Shown piece by piece: positions 1-8,502 of a stretch of 37,271 bases of DNA. The first letter of the stretch is position 1. Every line of letters starts with the position of its first letter. The notes below the pieces were generated by a model. That model was not told the origin of the DNA. It saw only the letters and a list, made by a program, of their open reading frames with translations, and made no database searches. The position numbers and the translations under genes are program-made. This stretch comes from an uncultured Lachnospiraceae bacterium (GTDB lineage: Bacteria; Bacillota; Clostridia; Lachnospirales; Lachnospiraceae). The DNA is taken from assembly GCA_910585635.1 (NCBI GenBank), contig CAJUFE010000045.1:1-37271 (forward strand), written 5' to 3'.

Positions 1-38
1 CCTCGCTAAGCGCCGGCGTTCCTCAAGGGGTTCCTTTT

Positions 39-158
39 ATGACAGGACCCTCCCTTCGCTACTTTAGTTGGCTGAAACAGGTGGGAAAAATGATCATATT
101 TTTGATCGAAGGGGCTTTTGGCGTTTGGATCGGACGCTGGATAGATGATACGAAATGA
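39..158 (+). CDS. possible small hydrophobic protein (39 aa)
   Basis: A 39-codon frame starts at ATG 39, eight bases after an AAGGGG ribosome-site-like sequence, and ends at TGA 156-158, just upstream of the next gene on the same strand. It carries a short hydrophobic stretch (MIIFLIEGAFGVWIGRW) that could be a membrane segment, followed by a charged tail. The frame is also open back to the window edge, so it may instead be the C-terminus of a longer gene. I do not recognise the family. The ribosome site and the spacing to the DUF4190-type gene are the only support. Confidence 0.3.
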   Translation: MTGPSLRYFSWLKQVGKMIIFLIEGAFGVWIGRWIDDTK

Positions 159-182
159 GATGGGAGATAGGGAGGATATCCT

Positions 183-1286
183 ATGGATGGACAAAATAAA
201 GAGCAAGGGACGGGATATGAGACGGTAACTGCCGGAGATAAGGAGAACGCTAATGTTCTGTCCGGGGATGGGCAGGAGACAGTGGATGGCCAGGATGACC
301 TGCAGCCGCAAGAGCAGGCGACGGATCATGGGACGGAGACGGAAGGTATAGAGCAAAAAACAGCTAGGCAGACGGATGATGATGACCAGGATGCTGCGCG
401 GGAGACAACGGGTCCGACTGCTGACAGCAGGCAGTATGCTCCTTGGCAGCAGGGGGCGGCAGATGAGCGGCAGGATGCTCCTGCCCCAAATGTCCAAGGG
501 CCGCAAGGGCCTCAGGGGACAGGGAATACCGGGTGGCAGAGCGCTCCCGCTCCGGGGCCGCAAGGACCTCAGGGACCGGGGGACTCCGGATGGCAGAACG
601 CCCCCGCTCCGGGGCCACAAGGACCTCAAGGGACGGGGAACGCCGGGTGGCAGAACACCCCTGCTCCGGGGCCGCAAGGACCTCAGGGACCGTGGAACAC
701 CGGGTGGCAGAACGCTCCCGCTCCGGGGCCGCAAGGGACGCAGGGGACGGGGAACGCCGGGTGGCAGAGCGCTCCCGCTCCGGGACCGCAAGGGCCTCAG
801 GGGACGGGGAACGTCGGGTGGCAGAACGCTCCCGCTCCTGGACCACAAGGGCCGCAGGGAACGGGGAGCGGCGCATGGCAGCCCCGGAACGGGAACGCAC
901 CGCAGCAGCGGCCCTATCCCCAGGGCGGCATCTATCAGCCTCCTTATCCGCAGAACATGCCCCCTCAGAAACCGCCGGTGAACAATATGGCGGTCGCCTC
1001 CATGGTCCTGGGGATCGCTTCTATATTATTGAGCTGCTGTTGCTTCCCGGTGGGCTTCATCATCAGCTTCGCGCTGGGTATGGCGGGCCTGGCTCTGGCG
1101 ATCATCTCGAAAAAGGGACAGCCCTTCTCTGCTTTTGCCATCGCCGGGCTGGTCCTTTCGATCCTGGGGATCTGCGGGAGCCTGTTCATCTTCGGCTGCT
1201 ATATACTGACCTCCCTGATGTTGAAGGATCCGGAATACTCCGCCCTTTTTAATGAGATCTTCCAGCAATATTATAATGGAGGTTAA
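183..1286 (+). CDS. DUF4190-type membrane protein with a long Pro/Gly/Gln repeat tract
   Basis: A 367-aa protein of unknown function. Residues 1 to about 100 are acidic, Gln/Asp/Glu-rich and low in complexity. Residues 106-233 hold seven degenerate copies of a 19-residue unit of the type GPQGPQGTGNAGWQNAPAP, encoded by 57-bp DNA repeats. A Pro/Gln/Tyr-rich linker follows. The C-terminal ~100 residues contain two hydrophobic segments with the NxMAVASMVLGIASI start and a second SAFAIAGLVLSILGI segment, which match the DUF4190 pattern. The likely topology is a large disordered cytoplasmic N-terminus with a C-terminal membrane anchor. The start is well supported by GGGAGG eight bases upstream. 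It converges with a DUF2752 gene, a common type of partner for DUF4190 proteins, but neither has an assigned reaction. The repeats keep other frames open on both strands; those I regard as shadows. Confidence 0.8.
   Translation: MDGQNKEQGTGYETVTAGDKENANVLSGDGQETVDGQDDLQPQEQATDHGTETEGIEQKTARQTDDDDQDAARETTGPTADSRQYAPWQQGAADERQDAPAPNVQGPQGPQGTGNTGWQSAPAPGPQGPQGPGDSGWQNAPAPGPQGPQGTGNAGWQNTPAPGPQGPQGPWNTGWQNAPAPGPQGTQGTGNAGWQSAPAPGPQGPQGTGNVGWQNAPAPGPQGPQGTGSGAWQPRNGNAPQQRPYPQGGIYQPPYPQNMPPQKPPVNNMAVASMVLGIASILLSCCCFPVGFIISFALGMAGLALAIISKKGQPFSAFAIAGLVLSILGICGSLFIFGCYILTSLMLKDPEYSALFNEIFQQYYNGG
499..876 (+). repeat. 57-bp coding tandem repeats (about seven copies)
   Basis: Degenerate 57-bp units encode the 19-residue GPQGPQG...GWQ...APAP motif of the surrounding gene. 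Copies differ mostly by point changes, and the reading frame is kept throughout. The tract is a likely site of copy-number variation through slippage or unequal recombination. Confidence 0.8.
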
Positions 1287-1307
1287 CGAGCAGTGAGCAA
1301 GATCGTA

Positions 1308-1323
1308 TCCTGCGATCGCAGGA
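1308..1323. terminator. palindrome between convergent genes
   Basis: A 16-bp perfect palindrome (TCCTGCGATCGCAGGA) lies between the stop codons of the DUF4190-type and DUF2752 genes. The position suits a shared terminator, but there is no clear T-run on either side, so this is tentative. Confidence 0.35.
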
Positions 1324-1379
1324 CGAAATGCTGATCTCTCTTACATCTACTCATAATATAGCAAATATGTGACAGCCGG

Positions 1380-1748
1380 TCATGGGAGTGGCAGGAGAAG
1401 ATCCATGCCCATGACCAGCAGGACATTTTTGACGATCCAATTGACCAGGATGATGGCTGCGCCTATGGCTACCCAGCGGGGATACCGCTCCTCCATCCCG
1501 GCCAGGGGACGTTTGCCTTTTCGTATCAAGGCACGCAAAAAAAGGACCGCCTCCAGCAGCAGGACCAGGGCCAGGTAGGGTACAAAGGGATGATAGCAGA
1601 AGCTTTTGATGAGCTCGCCCTTCAGCAGGAGCCTGATGGCCCTGGTCCCGCCGCATCCCGGGCAATAGAAGCCGGTCAATAAATGGAACAGGCAGGGAAA
1701 ACCCTGCCCGTTTTTTATCCGGTCGATCAGAAACATGATAAGCCGCAT
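1380..1748 (-). CDS. DUF2752 family membrane protein
   Basis: A 122-aa protein carrying the family hallmark CPGCGGTRA near residue 31, followed by two hydrophobic segments (about residues 55-75 and 93-113). DUF2752 proteins are small membrane proteins of unknown function in which the Cys pair and the Thr-Arg are conserved. The gene lies 49 bp downstream of homoserine dehydrogenase on the same strand and may be cotranscribed. The start at 1748 has AGGATGAGGATG upstream. It converges with the DUF4190-type gene. Confidence 0.75.
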   Translation of the reverse strand: MRLIMFLIDRIKNGQGFPCLFHLLTGFYCPGCGGTRAIRLLLKGELIKSFCYHPFVPYLALVLLLEAVLFLRALIRKGKRPLAGMEERYPRWVAIGAAIILVNWIVKNVLLVMGMDLLLPLP

Positions 1749-1797
1749 CTTTACATCCTCATCCTATCCCTTCACAGTCCCATCTTCGTCTTATCTT

Positions 1798-3030
1798 TCA
1801 GGCTTTCCCACGGACTACCGCCAGGATATCGGAAAGGGATGCGGCCGCTCTCGCAAAGTCCCCCTCTGTCATAGGACCTGTGAGGACGGCAAAGCCTTCT
1901 CCTGCATCTGCTCCGTCCGGCAGGACCCACTTCTGGATGGGGAAGGCCTCCATGGCCTCCAGCTCCTTCCGCCTGCGCTCTAAGCTGCCGCCAAGCCGCA
2001 CCATGTACCGGAAAGTCTCTTCCTCAAAGGGCTTGAACTGCTGCTCCTCACCGGTCCACCCCAGGGAGACGTTCCTGCCGCTCTCCTGGGCGGCCTCGAT
2101 CAGGTCCGCCACTACCGCGCTGGCTGTGGGCAGCTTGCCGGCGCCGCTGCCGTGATACATGGTCGTCCCCAGCATATTGCCCCGGACTACGACCGCGTTG
2201 AGCACATCGCTCACCGTGTACAGCGGGTCGGCCTTCTCGATCAGCAGGGGGAGCACATAAGCGCCCACCCGGCCGTCCGCCCCGATCTTGCCGGAGCCTA
2301 CCAGCTTGATGGACATGCCCAGCCTGGCCGCGTACTTAAAATCTGTATCCGTGATCTTCGTGATCCCCTCTGTGTGGATCTTCTGGTAGTCCGTCTCTTT
2401 TCCGGTGGCCATAGCCAGCAGGATGGCGATCTTCCGGCAGGTATCGTATCCTTCTACATCCGCCGTAGGATCCTTCTCCGCATAGCCCAGCCTTTGGGCC
2501 TCTTTTAATGCATCGGCAAAGCTCCAGCCCTCTTTGTCCATCTTGGTCAGGATAAAATTGGTGGTGCCGTTCAAGATCCCGGCGATCTCCTCCAGCTGCT
2601 CCCCCCGCAGACAGCGGTACAGGGTGCGGATGATCGGGATCCCGCCGCCCACACTGGCCTCAAAAAAGAAATTCACCTGCTTTTCCCGGGCGATCCGAAG
2701 AAGCTCTGTCCCATGGGCCGCCACCAGCGCCTTGTTGGAGGTGACCACATGCTTGCCGGCTAAAAGGCAGGCCTTCACAAAGGGATATGCCGGGTTTAAG
2801 CCTCCCATGGTCTCCACCACCAGATCCACCTCCGGATCTCCTTCGATGATGCTAAAGTCATGGATCTGCTCATCCTCTACCGGGCTCCCGGAAAGGTCCC
2901 TGAGATCTAACACATATCTTAAGGAAAGCTCCTGCCCGGCCGCCTGCCTGATCGCGTCTTTATTTGCCTCTAAGATCTCGGCCACACCAGATCCGATGGT
3001 GCCGTATCCCATGATCGCTACGTTCATCAT
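1798..3030 (-). CDS. hom: homoserine dehydrogenase
   Basis: A 410-aa NAD(P)-dependent enzyme that reduces aspartate semialdehyde to homoserine on the threonine/methionine branch. The N-terminal Rossmann motif GYGTIGSGVAEIL is at residues 8-20. The catalytic-domain signature GILNGTTNFILTKM is around residues 150-163, followed by the conserved KDPTADVEGYD and the region containing GSGAGKLPTASAV. The last ~80 residues are divergent where many family members carry an ACT domain; I cannot call a clean ACT domain, so feedback control by threonine is uncertain. The start has only a weak ribosome site, and the ATG one codon in (3027) is equally possible. It lies 43 bp downstream of prfB on the same strand. 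Confidence 0.92.
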   Translation of the reverse strand: MMNVAIMGYGTIGSGVAEILEANKDAIRQAAGQELSLRYVLDLRDLSGSPVEDEQIHDFSIIEGDPEVDLVVETMGGLNPAYPFVKACLLAGKHVVTSNKALVAAHGTELLRIAREKQVNFFFEASVGGGIPIIRTLYRCLRGEQLEEIAGILNGTTNFILTKMDKEGWSFADALKEAQRLGYAEKDPTADVEGYDTCRKIAILLAMATGKETDYQKIHTEGITKITDTDFKYAARLGMSIKLVGSGKIGADGRVGAYVLPLLIEKADPLYTVSDVLNAVVVRGNMLGTTMYHGSGAGKLPTASAVVADLIEAAQESGRNVSLGWTGEEQQFKPFEEETFRYMVRLGGSLERRRKELEAMEAFPIQKWVLPDGADAGEGFAVLTGPMTEGDFARAAASLSDILAVVRGKA

Positions 3031-3073
3031 GCTCGCCTACTCTCTACTCTTGCGTTATTTGTTACCTTCCGCC

Positions 3074-4205
3074 CTACTCCTGGGCGTGTTTATCCGGACA
3101 GCCTAAGCTCAGCCATTTCAGATAGGCGCTGATAAAGTTATCCAGGCCGCCGTCCAGCACGCTGTCCGCGTTGCCGCACTCCTCGCCGGTCCGATGGTCC
3201 TTGACCATGGTGTAGGGCTGGAGCACGTAGGAACGGATCTGGTTCCCCCATCCGATCTCCTTTACATCCCCGCGGATGTCGGAGATCTTCTCCGCGTTCT
3301 CCTGCTGTTTTAAAAGGAGCAGCTTGGTCTTTAACATCTGCATGGCCTTATCCTTGTTCTGGAACTGGGAGCGCTCGTTCTGGCAGGTCACCACGATCCC
3401 CGTGGGGATGTGGGTGATCCGGATCGCGGAGGAGGTCTTATTGATGTGCTGGCCGCCCGCGCCGCTGGAGCGGTAGGTATCGATCCGCAGATCGTCCATA
3501 TTGATCTCCACATCCAGGTCCTCTTCGATATCCGGCATCACGTCGCAGGAAACGAAGGAGGTCTGCCGCTTCCCTGCCGCGTTAAAGGGCGAGATGCGGA
3601 CCAGGCGGTGTACGCCGCGCTCCGACTTCAGATAGCCGAACACATTCTCCCCATTGATCTGGAGGGTGACGGACTTGATCCCCGCCTCGTCCCCGTCTAA
3701 AACGTCCAATACCTCTGTAGAAAACCCGCGGCTGTCCGCCCAGCGGCAGTACATCCGGTAGAGCATGCTGCACCAATCACAGGATTCCGTGCCTCCCGCG
3801 CCCGCGTTCAGCCTTAAGATGGCATTGCAGTGATCATATTCGCCGGTAAGCAGCGTGCTGAGCCTCAGCTTATCCAGCTTCTCTGTAAAATCCTCCACCA
3901 TCTCCTGAATCTCCGGGATGATGGCCGGGTCGTTCTCCTCATAGCCCAGCTCGATCATCAGACCGATCTCCTCGTATGCGGTCTCCAGCTTCTGGAAGCC
4001 TTCTACTGTATCCTTCAGGTTCTTCGCTTCCTTCACCAGCCGGGTGGACCGCTCCGCGTCATCCCAGAACCCCGGTTCTTCCATACTTTTATCCAGCTCG
4101 TCGATCCGCCTTAACTTATTATCTAAGTCAAAGTGAATCCCTCACTTCCACTAATGGTCTTTCATACGTTGATAACGTATATTTGAACTGATCTAACTCA
4201 ACCAC
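3074..4205 (-). CDS. prfB: peptide chain release factor 2, with programmed +1 frameshift
   Basis: RF2 recognises UGA and UAA and triggers peptide release at the ribosome. The first 25 codons start at GTG 4203-4205, five bases after AGGTGA, and run into an in-frame TGA at 4128-4130 within CTT TGA C. A +1 shift there continues as DLDNKLRRIDELDKSMEEPG and on to the stop at 3074. An AGGGA sequence just upstream of CTT can act as the internal anti-SD stimulator. Family motifs are the codon-recognition tripeptide SPF (in RISPFNAAGK) and the catalytic GAGGQHINK. The UGA at codon 26 matches the well-known RF2 autoregulatory arrangement: low RF2 favours shifting. A good sigma-A promoter lies at 4243-4271. 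A gene model with no frameshift starts at 4084 and loses the N-terminus. Confidence 0.95.
4128..4133 (-). promoter_or_regulatory. RF2 programmed frameshift site (CTT TGA)
   Basis: On the minus strand the slippery CTT codon is followed directly by TGA then C. The preceding AGGGATTCA supplies an SD-like stimulator. This is the classical RF2 recoding signal and explains why the gene appears split. Confidence 0.93.
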
Positions 4206-4242
4206 AAGCTTCACCTGCTTTCTTTTTTATATTTTGCCTTTC

Positions 4243-4271
4243 ATCATACACGAAAAATGAGGAGATGACAA
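4243..4271 (-). promoter_or_regulatory. sigma-A promoter of prfB
   Basis: On the minus strand TTGTCA (4271-4266) and TATGAT (4248-4243) are separated by 17 bp. The -10 box ends about 37 bp upstream of the GTG start of prfB. Confidence 0.7.
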
Positions 4272-4317
4272 GGTTTTTCATGACTTTTCATCCGTTGTCT
4301 TTTTTGATGATAGAAAC

Positions 4318-4350
4318 GGGGCTGCTGCACGATCTTAGTGCAGCAGCCCC
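4318..4350 (-). terminator. hairpin terminator after the ABC/TIM-barrel operon
   Basis: A perfect 13-bp stem (GGGGCTGCTGCAC and its complement) with a 7-nt loop sits 10 bp after the stop of the TIM-barrel gene and before the prfB promoter. The downstream T content on the minus strand is modest (GTTTCTATC), so efficiency is uncertain. Confidence 0.7.
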
Positions 4351-4359
4351 GCCCCAGTC

Positions 4360-5238
4360 TTATCCCGCGGTTTCATAGATCCGCCGCAGGTACTGTCCTA
4401 TCTCAAGAAGGTGCTTTAATTGGACTTCCCGCAGTTTATCCGGCAGCCTTCTGGTCATATTATGTATCTCATAGGTAAGGTCATTTTGGTATCCGATCTG
4501 TTTGAGCGCCCTCATCATGGCATTCCAGTCGATAGTGCCATAGAAGGGGGCCAGATGTTCATCCCATTCCCCATTGTTGTCGGCGATATGGACCGCTTTT
4601 AACCGGCTCCCGATCTGGCGCAGCCAGTAAGGCTGATCGATCCTCGCCAGATGGGCATGGCCGAAATCCCAGCATATACCGAAGTTTTTTTGGTCAACTG
4701 TGTCCACCAGATCGATCAGCTCTTCCACCGAGCCGGAAAAGCGACGTCTCTCTTTATCCGGCAGGTTCTCCACAGCCAGGCCGATCCCCGCTTGGGCCGC
4801 CAGCTCCAGATGGGGTTTTACATATTCCAGATTCGCGGCCTTGGACTTCGCGTACGAATAATCCAGATGATCATAGACGCTTCCCGCATGGTACACGGCC
4901 CATTTGACCCCTAGGCGGCCGGAAGCGATGATCCCCCTGCGCACCAATTCTTCTCTCCATTCCCGTCCCTCCATATTCCGGTCGCACACGTTATAAAATT
5001 CCAGATGAGATTGGGAAAACTGGATCTTTAGGGTCTGTGCCAGTTCCTTAAGGCGCTGGGTCCCCTCCTCCCAATCGTCGGCTGCCAAGTACCTTCCCGG
5101 CAGCCCCTGATCACAGAAATTTATGTCAAATACTTGAAATCCCGCTGCCACGCACCTTCTCAGGCATTGCTCTAGATCCACGCTTCCCGGCGGCTCCGGA
5201 AACATGTCCATGATATTCGTCGAAGTCGATAATCTCAT
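4360..5238 (-). CDS. sugar phosphate isomerase/epimerase-like TIM-barrel protein
   Basis: A 292-aa protein of the xylose-isomerase-like/AP endonuclease 2 superfamily. Supporting motifs are the metal-site segments VENLP (the Glu), CWDFGHAH (Asp and His) and VHIADNNG with DEHLAPFYG, plus a late YEIH. These enzymes isomerise or epimerise sugars or sugar acids with a divalent metal; the substrate cannot be read from sequence. The start at 5238 is chosen because AAAGGAG lies upstream and the protein begins directly at the first barrel strand (MRLSTSTNIMDMF); the frame is open further upstream inside the preceding gene. It is the last gene of the sugar ABC operon, 13 bp after the binding protein, so it probably acts on the imported sugar. 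Confidence 0.82.
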   Translation of the reverse strand: MRLSTSTNIMDMFPEPPGSVDLEQCLRRCVAAGFQVFDINFCDQGLPGRYLAADDWEEGTQRLKELAQTLKIQFSQSHLEFYNVCDRNMEGREWREELVRRGIIASGRLGVKWAVYHAGSVYDHLDYSYAKSKAANLEYVKPHLELAAQAGIGLAVENLPDKERRRFSGSVEELIDLVDTVDQKNFGICWDFGHAHLARIDQPYWLRQIGSRLKAVHIADNNGEWDEHLAPFYGTIDWNAMMRALKQIGYQNDLTYEIHNMTRRLPDKLREVQLKHLLEIGQYLRRIYETAG

Positions 5239-5251
5239 CTCACCCGCTCCT

Positions 5252-6676
5252 TTATTGATTTGCCAGGTTATAATCTTCCAGAGCCTGGTTGCAGGCCTGG
5301 GCCATGGAGGCGACCGCTGAGTCGATATCTGAACTGCCGTCCAGAACGGACACGATGCCATCCTTTATAAATCCTGATATGGCTCCTCCTACTCCACACA
5401 TGGGTTCCTGTATGTTCATATCGGAATCGTGGAGCTGGTTGGCACCCACGGCGTATGATGGATCTTCCTTTAAAAATTCCTTGTACGCTTCCAACTCATA
5501 GGTCGCGGGGATCGCCGCCAGATATCCGGTACTTGTATGCCATTCCATCTGGATCTTTGGGGAGTACAGATATTTCAGGTATTCGTATACGGCGGCAAGC
5601 CTGTCTCCATCCCCTTTGTCAATGGGATACAGTGCCGAGCCGCCACAGCTGACGCCGCCGACGGAATGATCATCTACCTTTGGCAGATAGGCGACACCCA
5701 CTTCAAACTTCCCTGCCGCCAGCTCGTTCATGCCAAAAATATCTGCTGAAGAAGCCAGCGTTATGGTGATATTTCCAGCGCCAAAATTATTTTTCCGGTC
5801 ATCTTCCAGATATTTAAAGGAACCCACCTCGCATGCCGCCTTATACTCTGTGAGAAATGTCTTCATAGTATTGTTGCTGTCAAATTCTACTTTTGTCATG
5901 CTGGCGCTATGTCCGTTATCGTTGTCACCAAAAAGAGAATAACCTTTTCCGTCTGTGTCCTGCTGCCCGATCCAGCTGGATAGTGGCCACGAGTCCAAAA
6001 GGATCCCAAACCCGTACTGTGTTATGGTCTCTCCGTCCCGTTTCGTCAGCTTGGCCGAGTATTCTCCCAGTTCCTTAATGGTCCTCAGGGCAACCTCCGG
6101 GTCTAACCCGGCTTCCTTAAACGCGTCCTTATTGTAGTACATACAGATCGTGGACGGAGCATAGGGGAGGCCCACTACCTTGTTTTCACAGGTCAGGGCC
6201 TTGATGGCAGCCGGCTCAAAATCATCGATCCCCAGACCGATCAGGTCCTGGTCCAGGATGTCCTGGGCTTTTACCACCACATCCATCCCCTGCATATACC
6301 CGGTCTCTCCGGCAGGGCAAAAGGTCAGATCCGGCATGTTCTTAGGATCATTGGCCTGAAAGGCGGCTTTCAGCTTCTTGGCAAGGTCGGCGTTGGCGCC
6401 CTGGTACACCGGGGATACCTTGATCCCTTTTTCTTTGCCGACAGTCTCGTTAAATCCGGCCGCGATCCGCTCGACTGTCTCACCGTTGACCCCTCCCATG
6501 GGATGCCAGAGGGAGATCTCGATAACGCTCCCGTCCGCTCCGGCAGAGCTTCCGCCATCTAGTGCCACAGCGTCTGCGCCGTCCTGAGATGTCTTTGTAC
6601 CGCAGCCGATGATACCGGCCATCAGTGATACCGCTGCCATGGCAGTCATGATCCTTGTTTTCATTTTCTTCTTCAT
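5252..6676 (-). CDS. ABC transporter sugar-binding lipoprotein (family 1)
   Basis: A 474-aa extracellular solute-binding protein. The N-terminus is a lipoprotein signal peptide (MKKKMKTR, a hydrophobic stretch, then a lipobox ending IIGC at about Cys25), so it is anchored to the outer face of the membrane. The body has the family 1 pattern, starting with ISLWHPMGGVNGETV and continuing with PDLTFCPAG and PYAPSTICMYYNKDAFKEAG, the typical glycerol-phosphate/oligosaccharide-binding type (UgpB-like). The ligand is not identifiable. It lies between the second permease and the TIM-barrel gene. No ATPase gene is in the window, so a shared MsmK/UgpC-type ATPase elsewhere is likely. Confidence 0.88.
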   Translation of the reverse strand: MKKKMKTRIMTAMAAVSLMAGIIGCGTKTSQDGADAVALDGGSSAGADGSVIEISLWHPMGGVNGETVERIAAGFNETVGKEKGIKVSPVYQGANADLAKKLKAAFQANDPKNMPDLTFCPAGETGYMQGMDVVVKAQDILDQDLIGLGIDDFEPAAIKALTCENKVVGLPYAPSTICMYYNKDAFKEAGLDPEVALRTIKELGEYSAKLTKRDGETITQYGFGILLDSWPLSSWIGQQDTDGKGYSLFGDNDNGHSASMTKVEFDSNNTMKTFLTEYKAACEVGSFKYLEDDRKNNFGAGNITITLASSADIFGMNELAAGKFEVGVAYLPKVDDHSVGGVSCGGSALYPIDKGDGDRLAAVYEYLKYLYSPKIQMEWHTSTGYLAAIPATYELEAYKEFLKEDPSYAVGANQLHDSDMNIQEPMCGVGGAISGFIKDGIVSVLDGSSDIDSAVASMAQACNQALEDYNLANQ

Positions 6677-6712
6677 AATGTTTTCCTTTCTTTAATTTGA
6701 GTGATCATATCT

Positions 6713-7558
6713 TTATCCCTTTACCGCTCCTGCCGTCATCCCCCTGACGATATACCGCTGGCTGATCAAAAAGATGACGACCGCAGGAAGCAGCGCCACA
6801 CAGGATGCAGCCATGATAGGACCGTAAGATTGCTGTTCCGCCGTGTTGAGCATGGTGATCCCTACCTGGACCGTCCTCATCTCCTCCGCGTTGGTGATCA
6901 AAAGGGGCCATAAGTAGATATTCCACAGACCCACAAAGGAAGACAGACTGATGGTGGTGATGATGGGCTTGGACAGCGGGATCACGATGCTGACCAAAAA
7001 ACGCAGGCTTCCGCACCCGTCGATCAGAGCCGCCTCATGGAGGGATCTGGGAAGGGACAGCATGGACTGGCGCATCATAAATATGTAATTGGCGTGTACC
7101 AGATAAACGATCACCAGCCCCAGGAAGGTATTCATGATCCCCATGCGGGACACGGTCAGGTAATTTGTCAGGATTATGGCATCCCCGGGGATCATCATAC
7201 TCCCCAGGATCAGATAAAACAGGAAATTTTTCCCTTTAAATTCATAAAAGCAGAAAGCGAAGGAGGCGGTAACGGCAGTGATCAGTCTTCCCATGGTCCC
7301 TAAAACCGAGACCAGCAGGGAATTCAGTAGAAACCGCAGCATTTTCATCTTCGTGAATATGGTGATATAGTTTTCCAGGTACCCAAAGGAACGGGGCAAT
7401 ACCTTGGGCGGCGGCGTGGTGATCTCAGCGGCGTCCATAAAGGACAGGCCAGCCGCATAGATGATAGGGAAGATCAGCAAGAGCCCCAGAGCCAGTTTTA
7501 ACAGCCCACCCAGTTCATAATAAAGCGATCGTTTCGTTTTTCTAGTCATAGAACACAC
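6713..7558 (-). CDS. carbohydrate ABC transporter permease, MalG/UgpE type
   Basis: A 281-aa inner-membrane permease with about six hydrophobic segments. The cytoplasmic EAA loop is visible as LHEAALIDGCGSLRFLVSIV, which contacts the ATPase. The C-terminus ends in the common YIVRGMTAGAVKG, typical of UgpE/MalG-type subunits. Its start overlaps the end of the upstream permease by 17 bp, indicating translational coupling. With the binding protein downstream it forms the importer; its partner permease is interrupted (see 7542-8405). Confidence 0.88.
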   Translation of the reverse strand: MCSMTRKTKRSLYYELGGLLKLALGLLLIFPIIYAAGLSFMDAAEITTPPPKVLPRSFGYLENYITIFTKMKMLRFLLNSLLVSVLGTMGRLITAVTASFAFCFYEFKGKNFLFYLILGSMMIPGDAIILTNYLTVSRMGIMNTFLGLVIVYLVHANYIFMMRQSMLSLPRSLHEAALIDGCGSLRFLVSIVIPLSKPIITTISLSSFVGLWNIYLWPLLITNAEEMRTVQVGITMLNTAEQQSYGPIMAASCVALLPAVVIFLISQRYIVRGMTAGAVKG

Positions 7559-8405
7559 TCCTTTTCTCCATCCAGAAATTCAGGATCATCAGTCCTAATA
7601 CCATCACAAACACCACTACTCCCAGGGCGTAAGCCGAACTGTAATTGGAGTTGTTATAAGCCAGATTGTACATCCGGTAGATCAGCGTCTCAGTGGAACC
7701 TGCCGGTCCTCCCTGGGTCAGGATCAGGACAAGACGGACCATGATCATCGAGGACACAGACAAGGTACAAAAGAGGTAGAACAGGGACGGGGAGATCAGC
7801 GGCAGGACGATCTTCCAGATCTTCTGCATCCAACTGGCCCCCTCCACGTCCGCCGACTCCAGCACGTCTTCGGGAAGGTTACGGATAGCCGCTGTCAGAT
7901 AAATATAGCTGAACCCCAATTCCGTCCAGACCAGGACCGCCGTCAGCTCCGGCAGAGCGTACCTTTTATCTGTCAGCCAGCTGATGTCCAGCCCCAATAT
8001 GGAGTTGACGATCCCCAGGGACGGGTTTAACAGCATCTAGAATATCTTTCCAGCAACTGCTGTGGAGACTGCCATGGAAAGGCAGAACAGGGTCTCGTAG
8101 ATCCGGCTGAACCGGCTCTTTTTGTCGGAGATCAGCGCCAGCAGCAAACTCGATCCTATGGTACACGGCACCATCATCACCAGATGCTTCAACGTATTGA
8201 ACAGGGCCCGATAAAATCCTTCATCAGAAAAAAGTCTGATGTAATTTTTCAGGCCGGTGAACTTTGAAAGCCCCCCATACCTGTCAACCAGAAAAAAACT
8301 TCCCACCACTGTTTTTCCAAATGGATAATATACAAACGCTCCCAGCAGGATCAGGGTGGGGAGGAGAAAAAGATAGGGTTCTATCTTTTTGATGGATCTT
8401 TTCAT
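7542..8405 (-). pseudogene. carbohydrate ABC permease, MalF/UgpA type, interrupted by an in-frame TAG
   Basis: Two consecutive open frames in the same phase (8405-8037 and 8036-7542) together make one UgpA-type permease of about 287 codons, the normal family length. The N-terminal part holds the first transmembrane segments and a typical N-terminus (EPYLFLLPTLILLGAFVYYPF). The C-terminal part starts MLLNPSLGIVNSILG and holds the EAA loop (ESADVEGASWMQKI). The only defect is TAG at 8037-8039 within AGKIF-stop-MLLNPS, where homologues read through. The TAG is followed directly by ATG, so reinitiation could make two half-permeases. Otherwise this is a recent nonsense mutation or a sequencing error. 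No frameshift or other decay is seen, and the rest of the operon is intact. Confidence 0.82.
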
Positions 8406-8437
8406 GTTTGTTTTCCTCCATTCATCATTTTTCTCTA

Positions 8438-8443
8438 ATTATA
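8438..8443 (-). promoter_or_regulatory. candidate -10 box of the ABC operon
   Basis: On the minus strand a consensus TATAAT lies 33 bp upstream of the permease start. The matching -35 (TAGTTT at 17 bp) is poor, consistent with dependence on the divergent AraC-type activator. Confidence 0.4.
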
Positions 8444-8502
8444 GACCATAGGCACAGCCGAAACTATGTTTATCCTCTTACAAACATTGCAGATCGTATT
8501 TT

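Noticed and set aside
499..876. CRISPR-like regular repeats
   Set aside because: The units are contiguous, coding and in frame, without unique spacers.
6..1252. Several long frames on both strands across the repeat gene (for example minus 6-848 and plus 533-1252)
   Set aside because: They are Arg/Pro/Ser-rich translations of the 57-bp repeats with no family similarity or ribosome site; the frame 183-1286 has a good start and a recognisable C-terminal domain.
4128..4130. Selenocysteine at the TGA in prfB
   Set aside because: CTT TGA C with an upstream SD-like sequence is the RF2 frameshift signal, and the downstream frame is +1.
8037..8039. Pyrrolysine or other recoding at the permease TAG
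   Set aside because: No recoding signal or tRNA is visible, and a sugar permease is not a known recoded protein; nonsense mutation, sequencing error or reinitiation is simpler.
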